DNA of 64,000 bases from Margaritifera margaritifera (lineage: Eukaryota; Mollusca; Bivalvia; Unionida; Margaritiferidae). Positions within the stretch are counted from its first letter, which is position 1, and each line of letters begins with the position of its first letter. The notes under the pieces are model-generated. The model did not search any database and was not told where the DNA came from. It saw only the letters and a list, made by a program, of their open reading frames with translations. This document shows, in pieces, positions 1 to 11,693 of the stretch. The translations under genes and the position numbers were made by a program. The stretch is from NCBI GenBank assembly GCA_029931535.1, contig JAQPZY010001626.1, positions 4,335,501 through 4,399,500 on the forward strand, given 5' to 3'.

Positions 1-105
1 AACGTCTAAATTGGCATTGATATACTGTAACAATCAACGTCTACAATGTCATTGATATACTGTAACAATCAATGTCTAAAATGGCATTCATATACTGTAA
101 CAATC
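1..105. repeat. 35-bp tandem repeat, 3 copies at window edge
   Basis: Three copies of a 35-base unit built around ATATACTGTAACAATCAA follow one another and continue left beyond the window. The array lies inside the AT-AC intron 2 of the sodium channel gene. No coding potential is seen. Confidence 0.8.
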
Positions 106-1228
106 AACGTCCAAAAAGAAATAAGCATTTATTCTAAACTTTTCCATTTGCATTTGATTTATGGTAAGTATTATTTTTCCCCATTTTATTTTTAAAAGTA
201 GCTTATAATAAGAGTTATTATTCTCATGACTTGAAATTTTTGGTGGAATAAGTGTAGTTTTTATTATTATAATTAGGGTATAAAATAAAAGGGAAGAAAT
301 AAACACAATAAGATTAATAGATCAACCACAATAATGTCAACAGCAGCCACAACAGCTACTGTTACTGTCACACAACAATTAAAACAGCATAAACCAACAA
401 CTACAGCACTACTACTATTACTAATAATAATAATAATAATAAGAAGACGAATAAGAACGATAACAAAAAGAACAAAACAATAAGTTACACTAGAACCATT
501 CGTCATCATCATCATCATCATGTTAGAATCTTATCACATTTTTCAATGGTATGTGACATATTGCTTCTGCTTACATCACATCTTAATTTTCACTTCATTT
601 TACACATTTTTACTGTAAAGTTATTGTACCAGAGACTTGTGCATGCACATGTATAAGTGCCCGATTATACACCACATTGATACATTGCATAAAATGCTAC
701 TTTGGCGGACAATTGCTGATACAGACAGGATGCTTTGCAAGATCAGGAATGCATTATTAGAATTAAGGTTATGAGTATTCAAAATATCATCATACAGTGA
801 TCTGTACAGTACGGATTTTTACTGAACTCGTCCCTTTTGTGTTGAAAAACCTGTATTAAACTTGACGCTTTTGAAGTAATGAAGTACATTATATATATGA
901 TTTTACTACCACTTAATGAAATGTGATCCATGACCATACTCGCTTTATAACTGGAACCGTGTTATAATGATGGGCCTTATGAGAGAGTGCTGTATGAATT
1001 ACTTCATGTTCAGTAATTCTGTTTTTATAACTATGTATTGAATTAGAATAATTAACAAAGTATCATCTCAAATAGGCTTTTAATCAATCTAATCTCTGTT
1101 TTGTTTCAAATCATCAAACCAAATTTGATAGAGACCATAGTAGATTATATTTACATGCTATAAATTAGATTCTATATGTACATGCTATAAATCAACGGAG
1201 TGTCTGTGTAACGTAACAGTAGATTTGC
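106..1228. other. Sodium channel intron 2, no gene seen
   Basis: AT-rich intronic sequence downstream (in the minus sense) of exon 2. It holds short runs such as AAT/ATA and CAT triplets near 420-520 but no exon, RNA gene or recognisable element. The short minus-strand ORFs here are AT-rich and compositionally biased, so I do not call them. Confidence 0.6.
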
Positions 1229-1238
1229 AAAAGGATAT
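1229..1238 (-). other. U12-type AT-AC 5' splice site of sodium channel intron 2
   Basis: On the minus strand the ten bases right after exon 2 read ATATCCTTTT, an exact match to the AT-AC U12-dependent donor consensus. Vertebrate sodium channel genes are known to have an AT-AC minor-class intron at this position (intron 2 of SCN4A and relatives). A conventional GT donor giving the expected exon length and phase is absent. The matching AC acceptor and U12 branch site would lie left of the window and cannot be checked here. Confidence 0.9.
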
Positions 1239-1357
1239 GGATGGACCAGGAGATATATGGCTAGCCGTCTGATTGGATTGAAGATGCTTAGTATAAAAAA
1301 GGCATTGGTGGCACTGAATCTGAAGATACTCTTGTCTCTAGCAATCACACAACATGT
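1239..1357 (-). CDS. Voltage-gated sodium channel alpha subunit, coding exon 2
   Basis: This 119-nt exon encodes the end of the cytoplasmic N-terminus leading into segment S1 of domain I of the pore-forming sodium channel alpha subunit, which carries the depolarising phase of action potentials. Reading in phase 0 from ACA, the peptide contains [10 protein letters not shown] and [15 protein letters not shown], which match the highly conserved FRFSAT..LY.L.PFNP.R..AI.ILVH block of animal Nav channels. The acceptor is CAG at 1360-1358 after a pyrimidine-rich tract. The exon ends with two bases of a proline codon, followed by the AT-AC donor. It follows exon 1 in frame (phase 0 junction after KK). 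The first four residues (TCCV) differ from the usual TFIV, a small oddity. Nav1 is more likely than another member of the four-domain family, but the subtype cannot be fixed from two exons. Confidence 0.93.
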
Positions 1358-1434
1358 CTGAAAAATAGAAATAAAACATACTTTTGTCTCTAGCAATCAC
1401 ACAACATGTATGAAAATAGAAATATAACATACTT
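1330..1434 (-). repeat. 52-bp tandem duplication of the exon 2 acceptor region
   Basis: About 50 bases covering the first 26 nt of exon 2 plus the polypyrimidine tract and acceptor occur twice: the functional copy at 1331-1380 and an upstream copy (minus sense) at about 1382-1434. In the upstream copy the acceptor CAG has become CAT (1412-1410), so only the inner copy can be used as a 3' splice site. The exon-like part of the upstream copy still reads TGTTGTGTGATTGCTAGAG. Confidence 0.85.
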
Positions 1435-1825
1435 TTTGTGCACTGTAATCAACATCTAAAGATTTTGTAAAAATAACTGCGAACGACAAAAAATGAAGTT
1501 TTTGCTAATTTACCATATAGTGTTACAGTACAGATTTCGGGACAATGGATTCAATAGCAAACTTACTTTATTATATAAATTTTAGCTTACTTTATCATTT
1601 TATTACTGACGCGTACACACTCAGCATGAGTTTTGATAAAAGTTAATAAACATTTAGTACGATTCGAATAAACCTAATCAAAATCCGAACAATATATATA
1701 GGTTGTAACACAGATTTTTCCTTTTTCTAATACTAAATATTCTACCAGTGTCTGCAGTTGACAAATGAGTATGTTACACAAAATTTATGCTGAACCTGAA
1801 AGAGTACAACCTTAATTTTACAAAT

Positions 1826-3411
1826 GATTGATGTGAACTTCTATACTCTATCACGATGTACACATGATTGATGTGAACTTCTATACTCTATCACGATGTA
1901 TAAATGATTGATGTTAACTCCTATACTCTATCACAATGTATAATTGATTGATGTGAACTCCTATACTCTATCACGATGTACCATGATTGATGTGAACTCC
2001 TATACTCTATCACGATGTATAAATGATTGATGTGAACTCCAACACTCTATCACGATGTATAAATAATTGATGTGAACTCCAATACTCTATCACGATGTAC
2101 ACATGATTGATGTGAACTCCAATACTCTATCACGATGTAAACATGATTGATGTGAACTCCTATACTCTATCACGATGTATAAAAGATTGATGTTAACTCC
2201 TATACTCAATCACAATGTACAAATGATTGATGTGAACTCCTATACTCTATCACGATGTACACATGATTGATGGGAACTCCTATAATCTATCAAAATGTAC
2301 AAGTGATTGATGTGAACTCCTATACTCTATCACGATGTACACATGATTGATGTGAACTCCAATACTCTATCACGATGTACACATGATTGATGTGAACTCC
2401 TATACTCTATCACGATGTACACATGATTGATGTGAACTGCTATACTCTATCACGATGTACACATGATTGATGTAAACTCCTATACTCTATCACGATGTAT
2501 AAATGATTGATGTTAACTCCTATACTCTATCAATATGTACAAGTCATTGATGTGAACTCCTATACTCTATCACGATGTACAAGTGATTAATATGAACTCC
2601 TATACTCTATCACGATGTATAAATGATTGATGTGTACTCCTATACTCTATCACGATGTATAAATGATTGATGTTAACTCCTATACTCTATCAATATGTAC
2701 AAGTGATTAATATGAACTCCTATACTCTATCACGATGTACACATGATTGATGTGAACTCCTATACTCTATCACGATGTACACATGATTGATTTGAACTGC
2801 TATACTCTATCACGATGTATAAATGATTGATGTTACTCCTATACTCTATCACGATGTACACATGATTGATGTGAACTCCTATACTCTATCACGATGTATA
2901 AATGAATGATGTTAACTCCTATACTCTATCAATATGTACAAGTGATTAATATGAACTCCTATACTCTATCACGATGTACACATGATTGATGTGAACTCCT
3001 ATACTCTATCACGATGTACACATGATTGATGTGAACTCCTATACTCTATCACGATGTACACATGATTGATGTGAACTCCTATACTCTATCACGATGTACA
3101 CATGATTGATGGGAACTCCTATACTCTATCTCGATGTACACATGATTGATGTGAACTCCTATACTCTATCACGATGTATAAATGATTGATATTAACTCAT
3201 ATACTCTATCACAATGTAGAAATGATTGATGTGAACTCCTATACTCTATCACGATGTACACATGATTGATGTGAACTCCTATACTCTATCACGATGTATA
3301 AATGATTGATGTGAACTCCAATACTCTATCACGATGTACACATGATTGATGTGAACTCCAATACTCTATCACGATGTACACATGATTGATGTGAACTCAT
3401 ATACTCTATCA
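1826..3411. repeat. 40-bp minisatellite, about 40 copies
   Basis: A head-to-tail array with a strict 40-base period. Each unit carries TGATTGATGTGAACTCC and CTCTATCACGATGTA. Copies differ by point changes and a few one-base indels (for example near 1981 and 2836). Variant units, such as those with CAATATGTACAAGTGATTAA, recur at intervals, which suggests block duplication within the array. There are no spacers between units, so it is not CRISPR-like. It lies entirely inside sodium channel intron 1. Confidence 0.97.
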
Positions 3412-4149
3412 GAAGATAATACATTACGTACTTCAGGCTTTTTATTACAGAAACAATGCTATATATTTACATAAATAAAATGGGTAAGTAATTTTGCATA
3501 AAAACATTACGACAGCACACCAAGACCTATAAGATTCAATAACTGACTTTATCGTATTCCGAATCATTGTTAGTTTTTGTTCCGTTAAACATTCTAGACC
3601 TGACGAGAAGAAACGAAAATATGACTCGAAGGAAGAGTTAGAAATATGGGCTCTTTCTTCTTTCTTTTGATAACCTCTTCAGCTTGTGTTCGTGAGTGAC
3701 AACGTCCAAAAATGTCCTTTACATGCACAGAAATGCTAAATAATGTGCATTTCCATCGCAGTATCACTATATGCAGTCGTTTAGTTTCTTCTCGTACTCT
3801 TCATTTCTCTTTTCTGTAATTTTTTTTTTTTTTTTTTTTTTTTTTTTGCATTTTGTCGTGCTTGAAGCTAAAAATAACTTCTTGGGTAGCTCATACAAAT
3901 TTTTACTATTTTTAAGCGTCTCCTTGCATAATTGAAAAGAATATATACTTAATTATAAAGGGAAGAAATTAAAAAACATTCATAAGAAATTAAATATTTC
4001 TCCTTTGATGATTGAATGATTTTGCAGTAATTGAGTTTCATACACTTTTGCGGATGATATAACTTTCGCTAGCTCTGTAGCAAAATTTGGTATTGTATCT
4101 TGCTGTTAAAATTTAAGCATTTTATAAAGTATTTATAAAGTGTTTTAAC
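3412..4149. other. No gene seen; poly-T tract at 3820-3847
   Basis: AT-rich intronic sequence. A run of 28 T at 3820-3847 may be the poly-A tail of a minus-strand retroelement, but no element body was recognised next to it. Confidence 0.5.
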
Positions 4150-5250
4150 TCGCAAGCAGACAGTGTATCAACATATGTTGATCATATTTTAAAACCTTTA
4201 ATGCAGTGTTTTCCTTCAAATGTCAAAAATACTTCAGACTGCCTTAGCAAATTGAAATCGCCACTGAAATTATCAGACAAATCTTTCCTCGTTACACATA
4301 ACGTAACTTCTCTCTACACATATTTACCAAGTGGTACTGAAACTTGCAAAACTGAAACTTGCAAATGCTTTCGTAGTAAAGATAAAAGTACACGTAGGTT
4401 ATCCAGTGAATACATTTGTAATTTAACAAAACTGGTGCTTGAAAATATCAATTTGCAGGTATTGCTATGTGCAGTCCCACGGCTTGTTCTTATGGATCGT
4501 TATTCATGGGAATATTAGAAAATGACTTCTTGAATATATGCCTTTTGAAACCAGATGTATGGCTAAGATTTCTAGATGACATCTTTGTGATAAGGACCCA
4601 TTCCTTTGAAGATCTTCGCGATTTCATAGACTGTAAATCAATTTTCACCCTTCAAACAATTTACGTTCAAAGTATCGAACAGTCAAGTATAATTTTTGGA
4701 CGTAGATGCCGTTAAAAACTAAGGTAACGAGTTAACAACTTGTGAACATGTTAGCAAATACAAATGTTCATCAATATGTTGAATATTATTTGTGTCATCC
4801 AAAATCACGCACAGATGGAATTGCAGTTCATTCAAGCGTAGCGTGACATAAGGATTATTTCTGATGATGACGTATTCAGATATTCACTGACAGCATTACG
4901 TCAACATTTATGAAAAGAAATGATTCAATTGATATTATTGATGCTGATTTAGAAAATGTATCTTCTCTTACACAGTTTGATTTAAAAAAAAATGTAAATT
5001 CACGGATAAAGATAAAACTCCCATTCTTTTCGTTGTTGAGTATAATCCTAGTTTACCTAATCTAGGTAGGATTATAAGCAAATATTGGGATCTTTGAAAT
5101 TATTTTGTATGGTAAGTGTTAGGCCACTTCACAAAAGCAAACATACACTTGCTTACAAACGAACTAAAAATCTTACATATCTTATTGTTTGTTGTAAATT
5201 CGCAAAGAAACCATTGTCACGGAATTGTGTGCACAAAGTTGCAATTGTAT
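4150..5250 (+). pseudogene. Penelope-like reverse transcriptase fragment (degenerate)
   Basis: Plus-strand frames between 4150 and 5250 carry the order of motifs of a Penelope-like RT. A THNVTSLYTYLP block near 4291-4330 resembles the .DVTSLYTNIP motif. The GIAMCSPTACSYGSLFMG region at 4457-4515 is the Q.xGxxMGS region. FLDDIF at 4569-4586 is the catalytic YxDD-type box. A YNPSLPNLGRIISKYW stretch near 5040-5092 resembles the thumb region. In the family this enzyme copies RNA into DNA for transposition. Here it is dead: the frame changes near 4460 and several stops follow 4715. No GIY-YIG endonuclease is recognised. The fragment sits antisense inside sodium channel intron 1. Another YxDD-type retroelement is possible, but the TSLYT and DDIF spacing favours Penelope. 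Confidence 0.72.
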
Positions 5251-6164
5251 TGTAAATTAATTTGAATATATTATTGGTCCCGTTGTCAGGTACAACGTCA
5301 CCCATGCCGTATGTTTTAGTTCTGTCAGACGATTGCGATGTGGTTAGTTACATTCACTTGGTCGACCGACTTACCGCGTCACGTGCAAAGTGCCGACGAT
5401 AGGAGTTCACTTGCCTCCTGTTTTCCGTCCGTGGAGCCCGTCACTTACAAGTAAATAGAGTGCTATTTTTCTATTTAGTTACATTGCATTACGATATCAT
5501 TTTTTCAGCTGTTGAGGCATGTAATAATTGTATACGTTCTTCTTTTCTTTATATCATCCGTGTTTAATAGACAGATCGGTTTGTTACGTTATATGATTCT
5601 AAATTTATCTTAAATTTCCATTAGGCCAGACAAATTTTACATAACACAATGCTATCAGGTTTAATATAGTCTTATTTTTAATTGGCAAGTCATGTTCATT
5701 TATGTATGTTGTATATAGTAAATTATGAAAAGGTTTGAAGTTTTTATAATCCAGTGTGATTATTCTTGTTGCAGATAGATTCGTGTATGAACTTGGTTGT
5801 CATGTAATACGATATAGTCGTTCTTAACGCAGAACAGTTTTAATGTTTATCCAGGTCTTTGTTTTATGTACACGGACATAACACGTATAGTGGTGTTTGT
5901 ACCAAAACGCGCTAGAGTTTACGGCTCATTATTTACACGGTTCAGTTGTATATACATACAGCTGAATTCTAGTGATATCAGTTGGAACCAGTGCTGTTGG
6001 CTGGGGGAAGTCATGGTTGGCTGGGTCTGAGAGGTCAACGGATCATGTTCCGGCCTGTGTCTGCGTGAATATAAGGTTCTGGCGGGATCTTCAGCAGAGA
6101 AAACGAATATCATATATGGAATCATTCCTTGCGTTAAGCCCTGTTACAGTGGAATGGGATATTT
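5251..6164. other. No gene seen
   Basis: Intronic sequence without a recognised exon or element. The stretch at 5290-5450 and 5930-6140 is somewhat more GC-rich than its surroundings and may be an old mobile-element remnant. The two overlapping ORFs near 5972-6181 show no family signature. Confidence 0.45.
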
Positions 6165-6345
6165 TCATGTTCGTTAGATAAACGACGTAGTATTATGAAT
6201 TTTCATGTTCGTTAGATATACGACGTAGAATCATAAATTTCATGTTCGTTAGATGTATGACGTAGTATTAAAAATTTCATGGTCGTTAGATGAACGACGT
6301 AGTATCATAATTTTCTTTTCTTTATATGAACGATGTAGTATCATA
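6165..6345. repeat. Minisatellite of 37-43 bp units, about 5 copies
   Basis: Repeated units containing TTCATGTTCGTTAGAT, GACGTAG and TATTATAAAT-like ends occur around 6165, 6200, 6240, 6280 and, more diverged, 6320. Unit length varies. No coding function is inferred. Confidence 0.75.
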
Positions 6346-6792
6346 ACTTTATGTCCATTATTTAATGGTGTATTGTCATATATAGGTATATTTTGTGAAC
6401 AGTACAATTGCATAAACTCATGTCACCTGTGTCAATAACATAGACCCACACATTTATTAAAGGAACATAACAGTTTCAAATCTGTCAAATTGAACAGAAC
6501 AATTTCTTATATGATATGTTAATATAATAATATGTGGAAAACCTTTCAGTATTTCATATGCAATTCATCATGTCATTGTTATAGCAACATTCAGTGCATG
6601 CGCAGACTATGTGTAGAGATTATATGTTTAACCTAAATTGTGTACTAGATAAAAATTTGATTGCCAAACTAGGGGTGTCAGAATTGCACTTGTTACAGTA
6701 GGTGTGAATTCAAACATAGCGGCTTAAATCAAGGAAAATCCAAACGGATTATTTACCGTACATAGATAACAAGAAACATCCTACAAAAGTTG

Positions 6793-6814
6793 CCCCCCCC
6801 CCCCCCCAAAAAAA
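6793..6814. repeat. Poly-C followed by poly-A
   Basis: A run of 15 C is followed directly by 7 A. It is a homopolymer junction inside sodium channel intron 1. The length is likely to be unstable or a sequencing artefact risk. Confidence 0.9.
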
Positions 6815-7244
6815 GCCAAGAAGAAACATTTTTCCTGTCATTAATTTCACTTTCTCAAACTTCCTTTTCTGTGGACTACAATTTCTTCATTAATTAGATT
6901 CTTTGTTCTAACCGAGTACTTTCTGCCTTGCGAGCGCTCACTCAAGTCGCTTCGTAACAAGCAACGTTGTACAACCTTCTTCCGTTTGTTCTTTCTTTTA
7001 CTTGTATCGTTTTTGTAAGTGTCCACGGCCAAAAAAGGTGTAGATTCTGGAAAGTAATTACGTTTTCATGCTTTGTTCTTGTCCTGTTTGTGTATTCGTC
7101 CTAGGTAGATTGGTACTTTTCGAAAGATCTCTGGCTGGTTGTACACAAGTTTTTCACTGTTATTTGTCAGAACTTTGTTTAGTGTATACGATTTTTCCAA
7201 ACCAACACGACCGTCATGATCCAGTACAATAATTTGGAGAGACT

Positions 7245-7350
<106 letters not shown>

Positions 7351-7385
7351 AAATGACAATACACGGTGCAGCAAGTCAGAGAAAC

Positions 7386-7545
7386 TGGTCTTGAAAAAGG
7401 GATCCGTTGATCTCTAAAGCTGTTCGTCAGTGTCTATGACGTACTGCACCATGTTTGGCATGCCTCTTTCTTCTATCTTTTTTACTTGACAAAAACGATC
7501 TTTCAAAGATCCTGTACATTTGAAAAAACTGTATTTGCTATAAAA
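7386..7545 (+). repeat. Dispersed repeat family R1, copy 1
   Basis: The segment starting GAAAAAGGGATC aligns over about 150 bp with 12003-12150 and, for its first 70 bp, with 13535-13604. Shared landmarks are GAAAAAGGGATC, GATCTC, a GCACC.TGTT block and ACGATCT.TCAAAGA. The opening GGGATC and GATCTC are complementary with a 4-base loop, followed by an A-rich GAAA-like box. A second, partial copy of the CTTTCAAAGATCCT part follows at 7558-7605. Its class is unknown; a Penelope-type terminal region is one possibility. Confidence 0.7.
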
Positions 7546-7605
7546 TTCGTAGCTTACTTTCAAAGATCCTTTACATTTAGAAACATGTGTATTTGCTAAA
7601 TAAAG

Positions 7606-7607
<2 letters not shown>

Positions 7608-7660
<53 letters not shown>
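7608..7660. repeat. (TA)n microsatellite
   Basis: About 26 TA units lie directly after the second half-copy of dispersed repeat R1. They contain no gene. Confidence 0.96.
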
Positions 7661-7663
<3 letters not shown>

Positions 7664-7828
7664 AACAACGGTCTTAGGAAATGTCTAAAGAGGGTCCCAT
7701 AATCATGTTCTCCTCCACCCAAGACTAAAGCATACACCCACTTTGAATGCTGAATGCTCGAAGTAGAAATGAAAGCTCGAAATCAGAGATTTTCACGAGA
7801 TCTAAGAGTAGCCTTGCACGTGTCATGC

Positions 7829-7861
7829 TTTTTTTTTTTTTTTTTTTTTTGTTTTTTTTTT
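7829..7861. repeat. Poly-T tract
   Basis: Thirty-two T with a single G interruption at 7851. On the minus strand this is a poly-A run, but no retroelement body is recognised beside it. Confidence 0.9.
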
Positions 7862-8153
7862 AAGCGTAATAAAAAAAACCGACATGAAATTAAGCCAAAA
7901 GAGACTTATTTTTTGGAAAGTAATAGATTAAAAACCAAACCAAGTGGTCAGAATCTGCTCACTTCTATAGTTTAGACACTTATTGACAATATGGCGGTAA
8001 ATCCAATATTTCAAACATCCTATACTTTCATGCATGGTGTTTGCGTAGGAAGAGAAAGGAGCTGTTTGGAATTTAGCTTGACATGGGATACAGTTTTGAT
8101 GAAATATAATGTTCAGGAAGATTATTGTACAAAATATAAAAGGAATAGCACAC

Positions 8154-8465
8154 CTTTTTATATTGATAATATTCGTCAATGTCTTCTATAGGTTTTCCAA
8201 TAAGTTCCACTGGAAAGTATTCCTCCAGGGAAGGAGGAAGTTTTTTGCCAACTTCCAATTTGCTATTTGGCTTCCGTGGATGATGTTCCTCTGGATGTGA
8301 AGGCTCCATGTCCTCTCCATCCTCCTCCAATTCCGCCGCCTGTTCCTCTACTTCGGCCTTTGCGGCCGCCTTCTCCTCTGCGATCCGTCTTTCGATATTA
8401 AAAAGAGAGTCCCTAGTAAAGAGCCGAAAGGGGCTATATTCCTCCCCTGGCACTTCCTGTTCCAT
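8154..8465 (-). CDS. Voltage-gated sodium channel alpha subunit, coding exon 1 (N-terminus)
   Basis: The exon encodes 104 residues from the initiator Met to KK. The N-terminal cytoplasmic region has the conserved sodium channel blocks in order: PFRLFTRDSLFNIERRIAEEK (about residues 12-32, cf. the PFT.ESL..IE.RIAEE box), an acidic Ala/Glu-rich linker, KPNSKLEVGKKLP (65-77), and PVELIGKPIEDIDEYY (85-100), equivalent to P.ELV..PLEDLDPYY. The ATG context is ACAAGATGG. The donor AAG|GTGTGC ends the exon in phase 0 after KK, and exon 2 begins in the same phase. The open frame continuing past 8154 (VCYSFYIL...) is intron. In the cell the protein is an integral membrane channel; this part faces the cytoplasm. 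The rest of the gene lies left of the window. Confidence 0.95.
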
Positions 8466-8516
8466 CTTGTCGACCTTATATTCGTCACTAGCGTGGATAA
8501 ATTAATGCTGGACCCT
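8466..8516 (-). other. 5'UTR segment and splice acceptor of the sodium channel ATG exon
   Basis: On the minus strand, 49 nt upstream of the ATG, a pyrimidine-rich tract (TTTTCATCTTCCAG) ends in AG at 8516-8515. The ATG exon therefore very probably begins at 8514 and carries 49 nt of 5'UTR. This implies at least one upstream non-coding exon at higher coordinates, which I could not locate. Confidence 0.75.
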
Positions 8517-8583
8517 GGAAGATGAAAACACTCCATGATTAGCAGATTTCATAATTTTAGATAATTATTCAGAACGTAGACGG

Positions 8584-8584
<1 letters not shown>

Positions 8585-8650
<66 letters not shown>
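8585..8650. repeat. (TA)n microsatellite
   Basis: An uninterrupted TA run of about 33 units just upstream of the sodium channel ATG exon. Confidence 0.97.
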
Positions 8651-8657
<7 letters not shown>

Positions 8658-8659
8658 CG

Positions 8660-9510
8660 GATATACCCAGCAGATATGAGAAATAGTGACCTAATTCATT
8701 TAACATCTGTTGGGATCTAGTTGACCTAAAAATCAATATATAATTTGTTCAACTACCGTAGCTACTTTAATACTAGGTGGTAATGTTATAAAGAAATCAA
8801 TAGGACTGAGTAGTACTATAGAGTAATATTCAAATCCTTCTTTTTGAATAAGCACAATATACTGTAATTCAGAGAAAATGGATTTTGGACTTAATATCCT
8901 CAAAATCTTTACCTCTGAGATGATGATGTCCATTCTATGATGATCTAATTATTCTGCATAACACGATTGCAAATAACAGGATTCACATTTCTATTGCAGC
9001 TATATTTATTAAAAACTAAGTATGAATGATAACCTTACAGTCGTAAATTCTACGTTTATAGTAATTTTTATCACTTAATGCTTCACTTTACACTTTATTT
9101 TTGGAACCCAGATCCGACTCCAGCTTCATATATCTCTTCGCGAGACTTTGGTATGTGTATAGAGGAGATTGTGGAAACAGTTTGTAAATATAAACCACCG
9201 TAATTGAGTGGTATGAAAATTTGCATCTTAAATGTTCACGAAGAGAGAAAAGTAAATAAAATATTATGTTTTGATAGATTAGGGTCCGGCGGATGTTCCC
9301 TGTTCTTTCAATAGAATTTTGCCAACTCACTATTTATACAAATGTAGCATTTTAAATTATCACCCCAATTAGACTGATCCGAGGCGCCATTCTTATGTTG
9401 TTTTCAGGTAAAAAATATTTTAAAGGAAAATATTTGTGTATAGTGAACAATCCGTATACGGTTTTCTGATACTTGTAATTATCTCTTAAGTGAAATGTTG
9501 GCGATCACTT
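8660..9510. other. No gene seen
   Basis: AT-rich sequence, probably the 5' intron of the sodium channel gene. The ORF on the minus strand at 9088-9330 has no family signature and unremarkable composition. Confidence 0.45.
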
Positions 9511-9514
9511 AAAA

Positions 9515-9680
9515 AAATGTTGGGGACTCGACATAAATGGTGGCGAATATTTACAAATGTTGGGGACTCGACATAGATGGTGGCAACTGTTTAAAAATGT
9601 TGGGGACTCGACATAAATGGTGGCGAATGTTTAAAAATGTTGAGGATTCGACATAAATGGAAGCGAATGTTTCCGCGAAA
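9515..9680. repeat. 40-bp minisatellite, 4 copies
   Basis: Four units with TGTTGGGGACTCGACATA and ATGGTGGCGAATGTTT in each, with about 40 bases between starts. The last copy is the most diverged. Confidence 0.88.
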
Positions 9681-10324
9681 CTCCTCTTGTAACTGACATC
9701 ATTAAATAGCTCGAAATTTAACATGAAAAAATTACAATGCAAACGAAGGAAGCAAATTTTTCATTGATAGAAAATCAGCGTGGAAGCATCATAATTATTC
9801 ACTTACTCTTAATCCTGAAAATAAAAGAAAATGTAATGAGGCATAATAATTGTTGCTCGTTGCTAAAATGTATCAAATGCAAAAGAACTTGTTCCCAGTG
9901 GAGTTTTCAAAACTGCTCAAATATAGATCACAAAAAGCATACAGTGTAAAAGAGCTTATAGTATTCTTTTTAGGAACTAGGATCATCTTTAATAACTATC
10001 ATATTGTATCTCAGGCTACAATATCTTTACAAGCTGAAGGCTGTGTTGTAACATTTGTTGCAGCACGAGATAAGAGTTTGAACCCTGAGGTTCAAAGTTA
10101 TTCCTGATTCCTCTGGCAAATGTTTGAACACATCTAACCGTGTATGAACGTTAATCTTTCACGATCAGTTACATTGTATATAAATTACGTACAACCAACA
10201 AAAAAGACGTTTTTAAGCACAAAAACTCAGTACTTAAGCAGCACGTGCAATATCGATATTTGAGATAGGCTGACGTTTTAAAATAAAAAGGAATGCATGC
10301 CTTTTTATTCCCTATACATTTAAA

Positions 10325-10482
10325 CCGCCTGAACATCCGCTGGTTATTGTGCAAGCATATAAACATCCGCTGGTTATTGTGCAAGCACATGAACATCCGC
10401 TGGTTATTGTACAAGCATATGAACATCCGCTGGTTATTGTGCAAGCATATGAACATCCGCTGGTTATTGTGCAAGCATATTA
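10325..10482. repeat. 30-bp minisatellite, 5 copies
   Basis: Five units of AACATCCGCTGGTTATTGTG plus CAAGCATATG. Because the unit length is divisible by three, it keeps frames open on both strands (NIRWLLCKHM repeats). These are not genes. Confidence 0.95.
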
Positions 10483-10892
10483 GCCAAACAGTTGGTAGCC
10501 GGTGGGTGGTGTGTTGTTCGGTTTATGTTTGGTACAACTTTAATGACGAAGGTATAGGTTTATGTCAGCTGTGGTTGTTACATTATCGGTCCTTCTTACG
10601 TTCACGCTTGGGACGGTGTAAAGGTACTTCGTTTTCCCAGTTTTACTTCCCCTAAATAAGTGTCAAATTGATTCGGAATACTTATGCAAAAACGACAATA
10701 TTGATATATAATTCTAGAGTACTTCAATATATATGTATTTGTTCTTCATATATAAATCTGAAATACTTTAATAGATACGTATTTGTGCTTCATATTCAGA
10801 AGTTATATTCTGAACTCGGTTTTCAAGGTATTTTTTTTTCTGTATAGGTAGTAGTCTTCTTCTCCTGTACAGAGAGTCGTATTTTTCTCTCA

Positions 10893-10978
10893 GCAAAAAT
10901 TCTCAAAGTGTCTAGAGGGTTTTAATTCTAAAAGTGTCTAGAGGGTTTTAATTCTGAAAGTGTCCAGAGGGTTTTAAT
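10893..10978. repeat. 26-bp tandem repeat, 3 copies
   Basis: Three copies of AAAGTGTCTAGAGGGTTTTA with a short tail. The third copy has TCCAGAGG in place of TCTAGAGG. Confidence 0.88.
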
Positions 10979-11039
10979 AAACTGAAATACTGACATGGTT
11001 TTCCCTTAGCGAATTTTGATTCGTTTGTGGCACACATAC

Positions 11040-11350
<311 letters not shown>

Positions 11351-11693
11351 CCTATATGTAATGGATTTCATAATTCATTCTTAAGATTTTCTTTCTACCA
11401 GAACAAGGCCTAGAACGGGTTCTGTGATTGCCTTCTGTTCGAACTCACTGAGATGTTATCGATCAATAAAACTCAGTGAAATTTTGATGTTGTTTCACTC
11501 AATAGGAACATATTGAATTTATATCAAATTACAACCTCACTCTAAAGTGCACGCGTAAGCAGACACACGTTAAAGATTCTGAATAGCGAAACTGGCTTCC
11601 CAAGGACTCATATAAAATAAAAGAAATGTTTGTACAAACCATCTACAAGAACAGTATTCATTATCACACCTAGAACAATAAAAGTCAAGTTAA

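Noticed and set aside
1239..1250. GT donor inside CTG|GTCCAT or further at CTACT|GTTACG for sodium channel exon 2
   Set aside because: Either would change exon length and phase, while a perfect AT-AC U12 donor sits at exactly the expected position.
1826..3411. CRISPR-like array
   Set aside because: The 40-bp units follow one another without spacers and the genome is eukaryotic; it is a minisatellite.
8073..8153. Continuation of the sodium channel ORF past 8154 to the stop at 8073
   Set aside because: The residues after KK do not resemble sodium channels, and a donor GTGTGC at that point joins exon 2 in frame.
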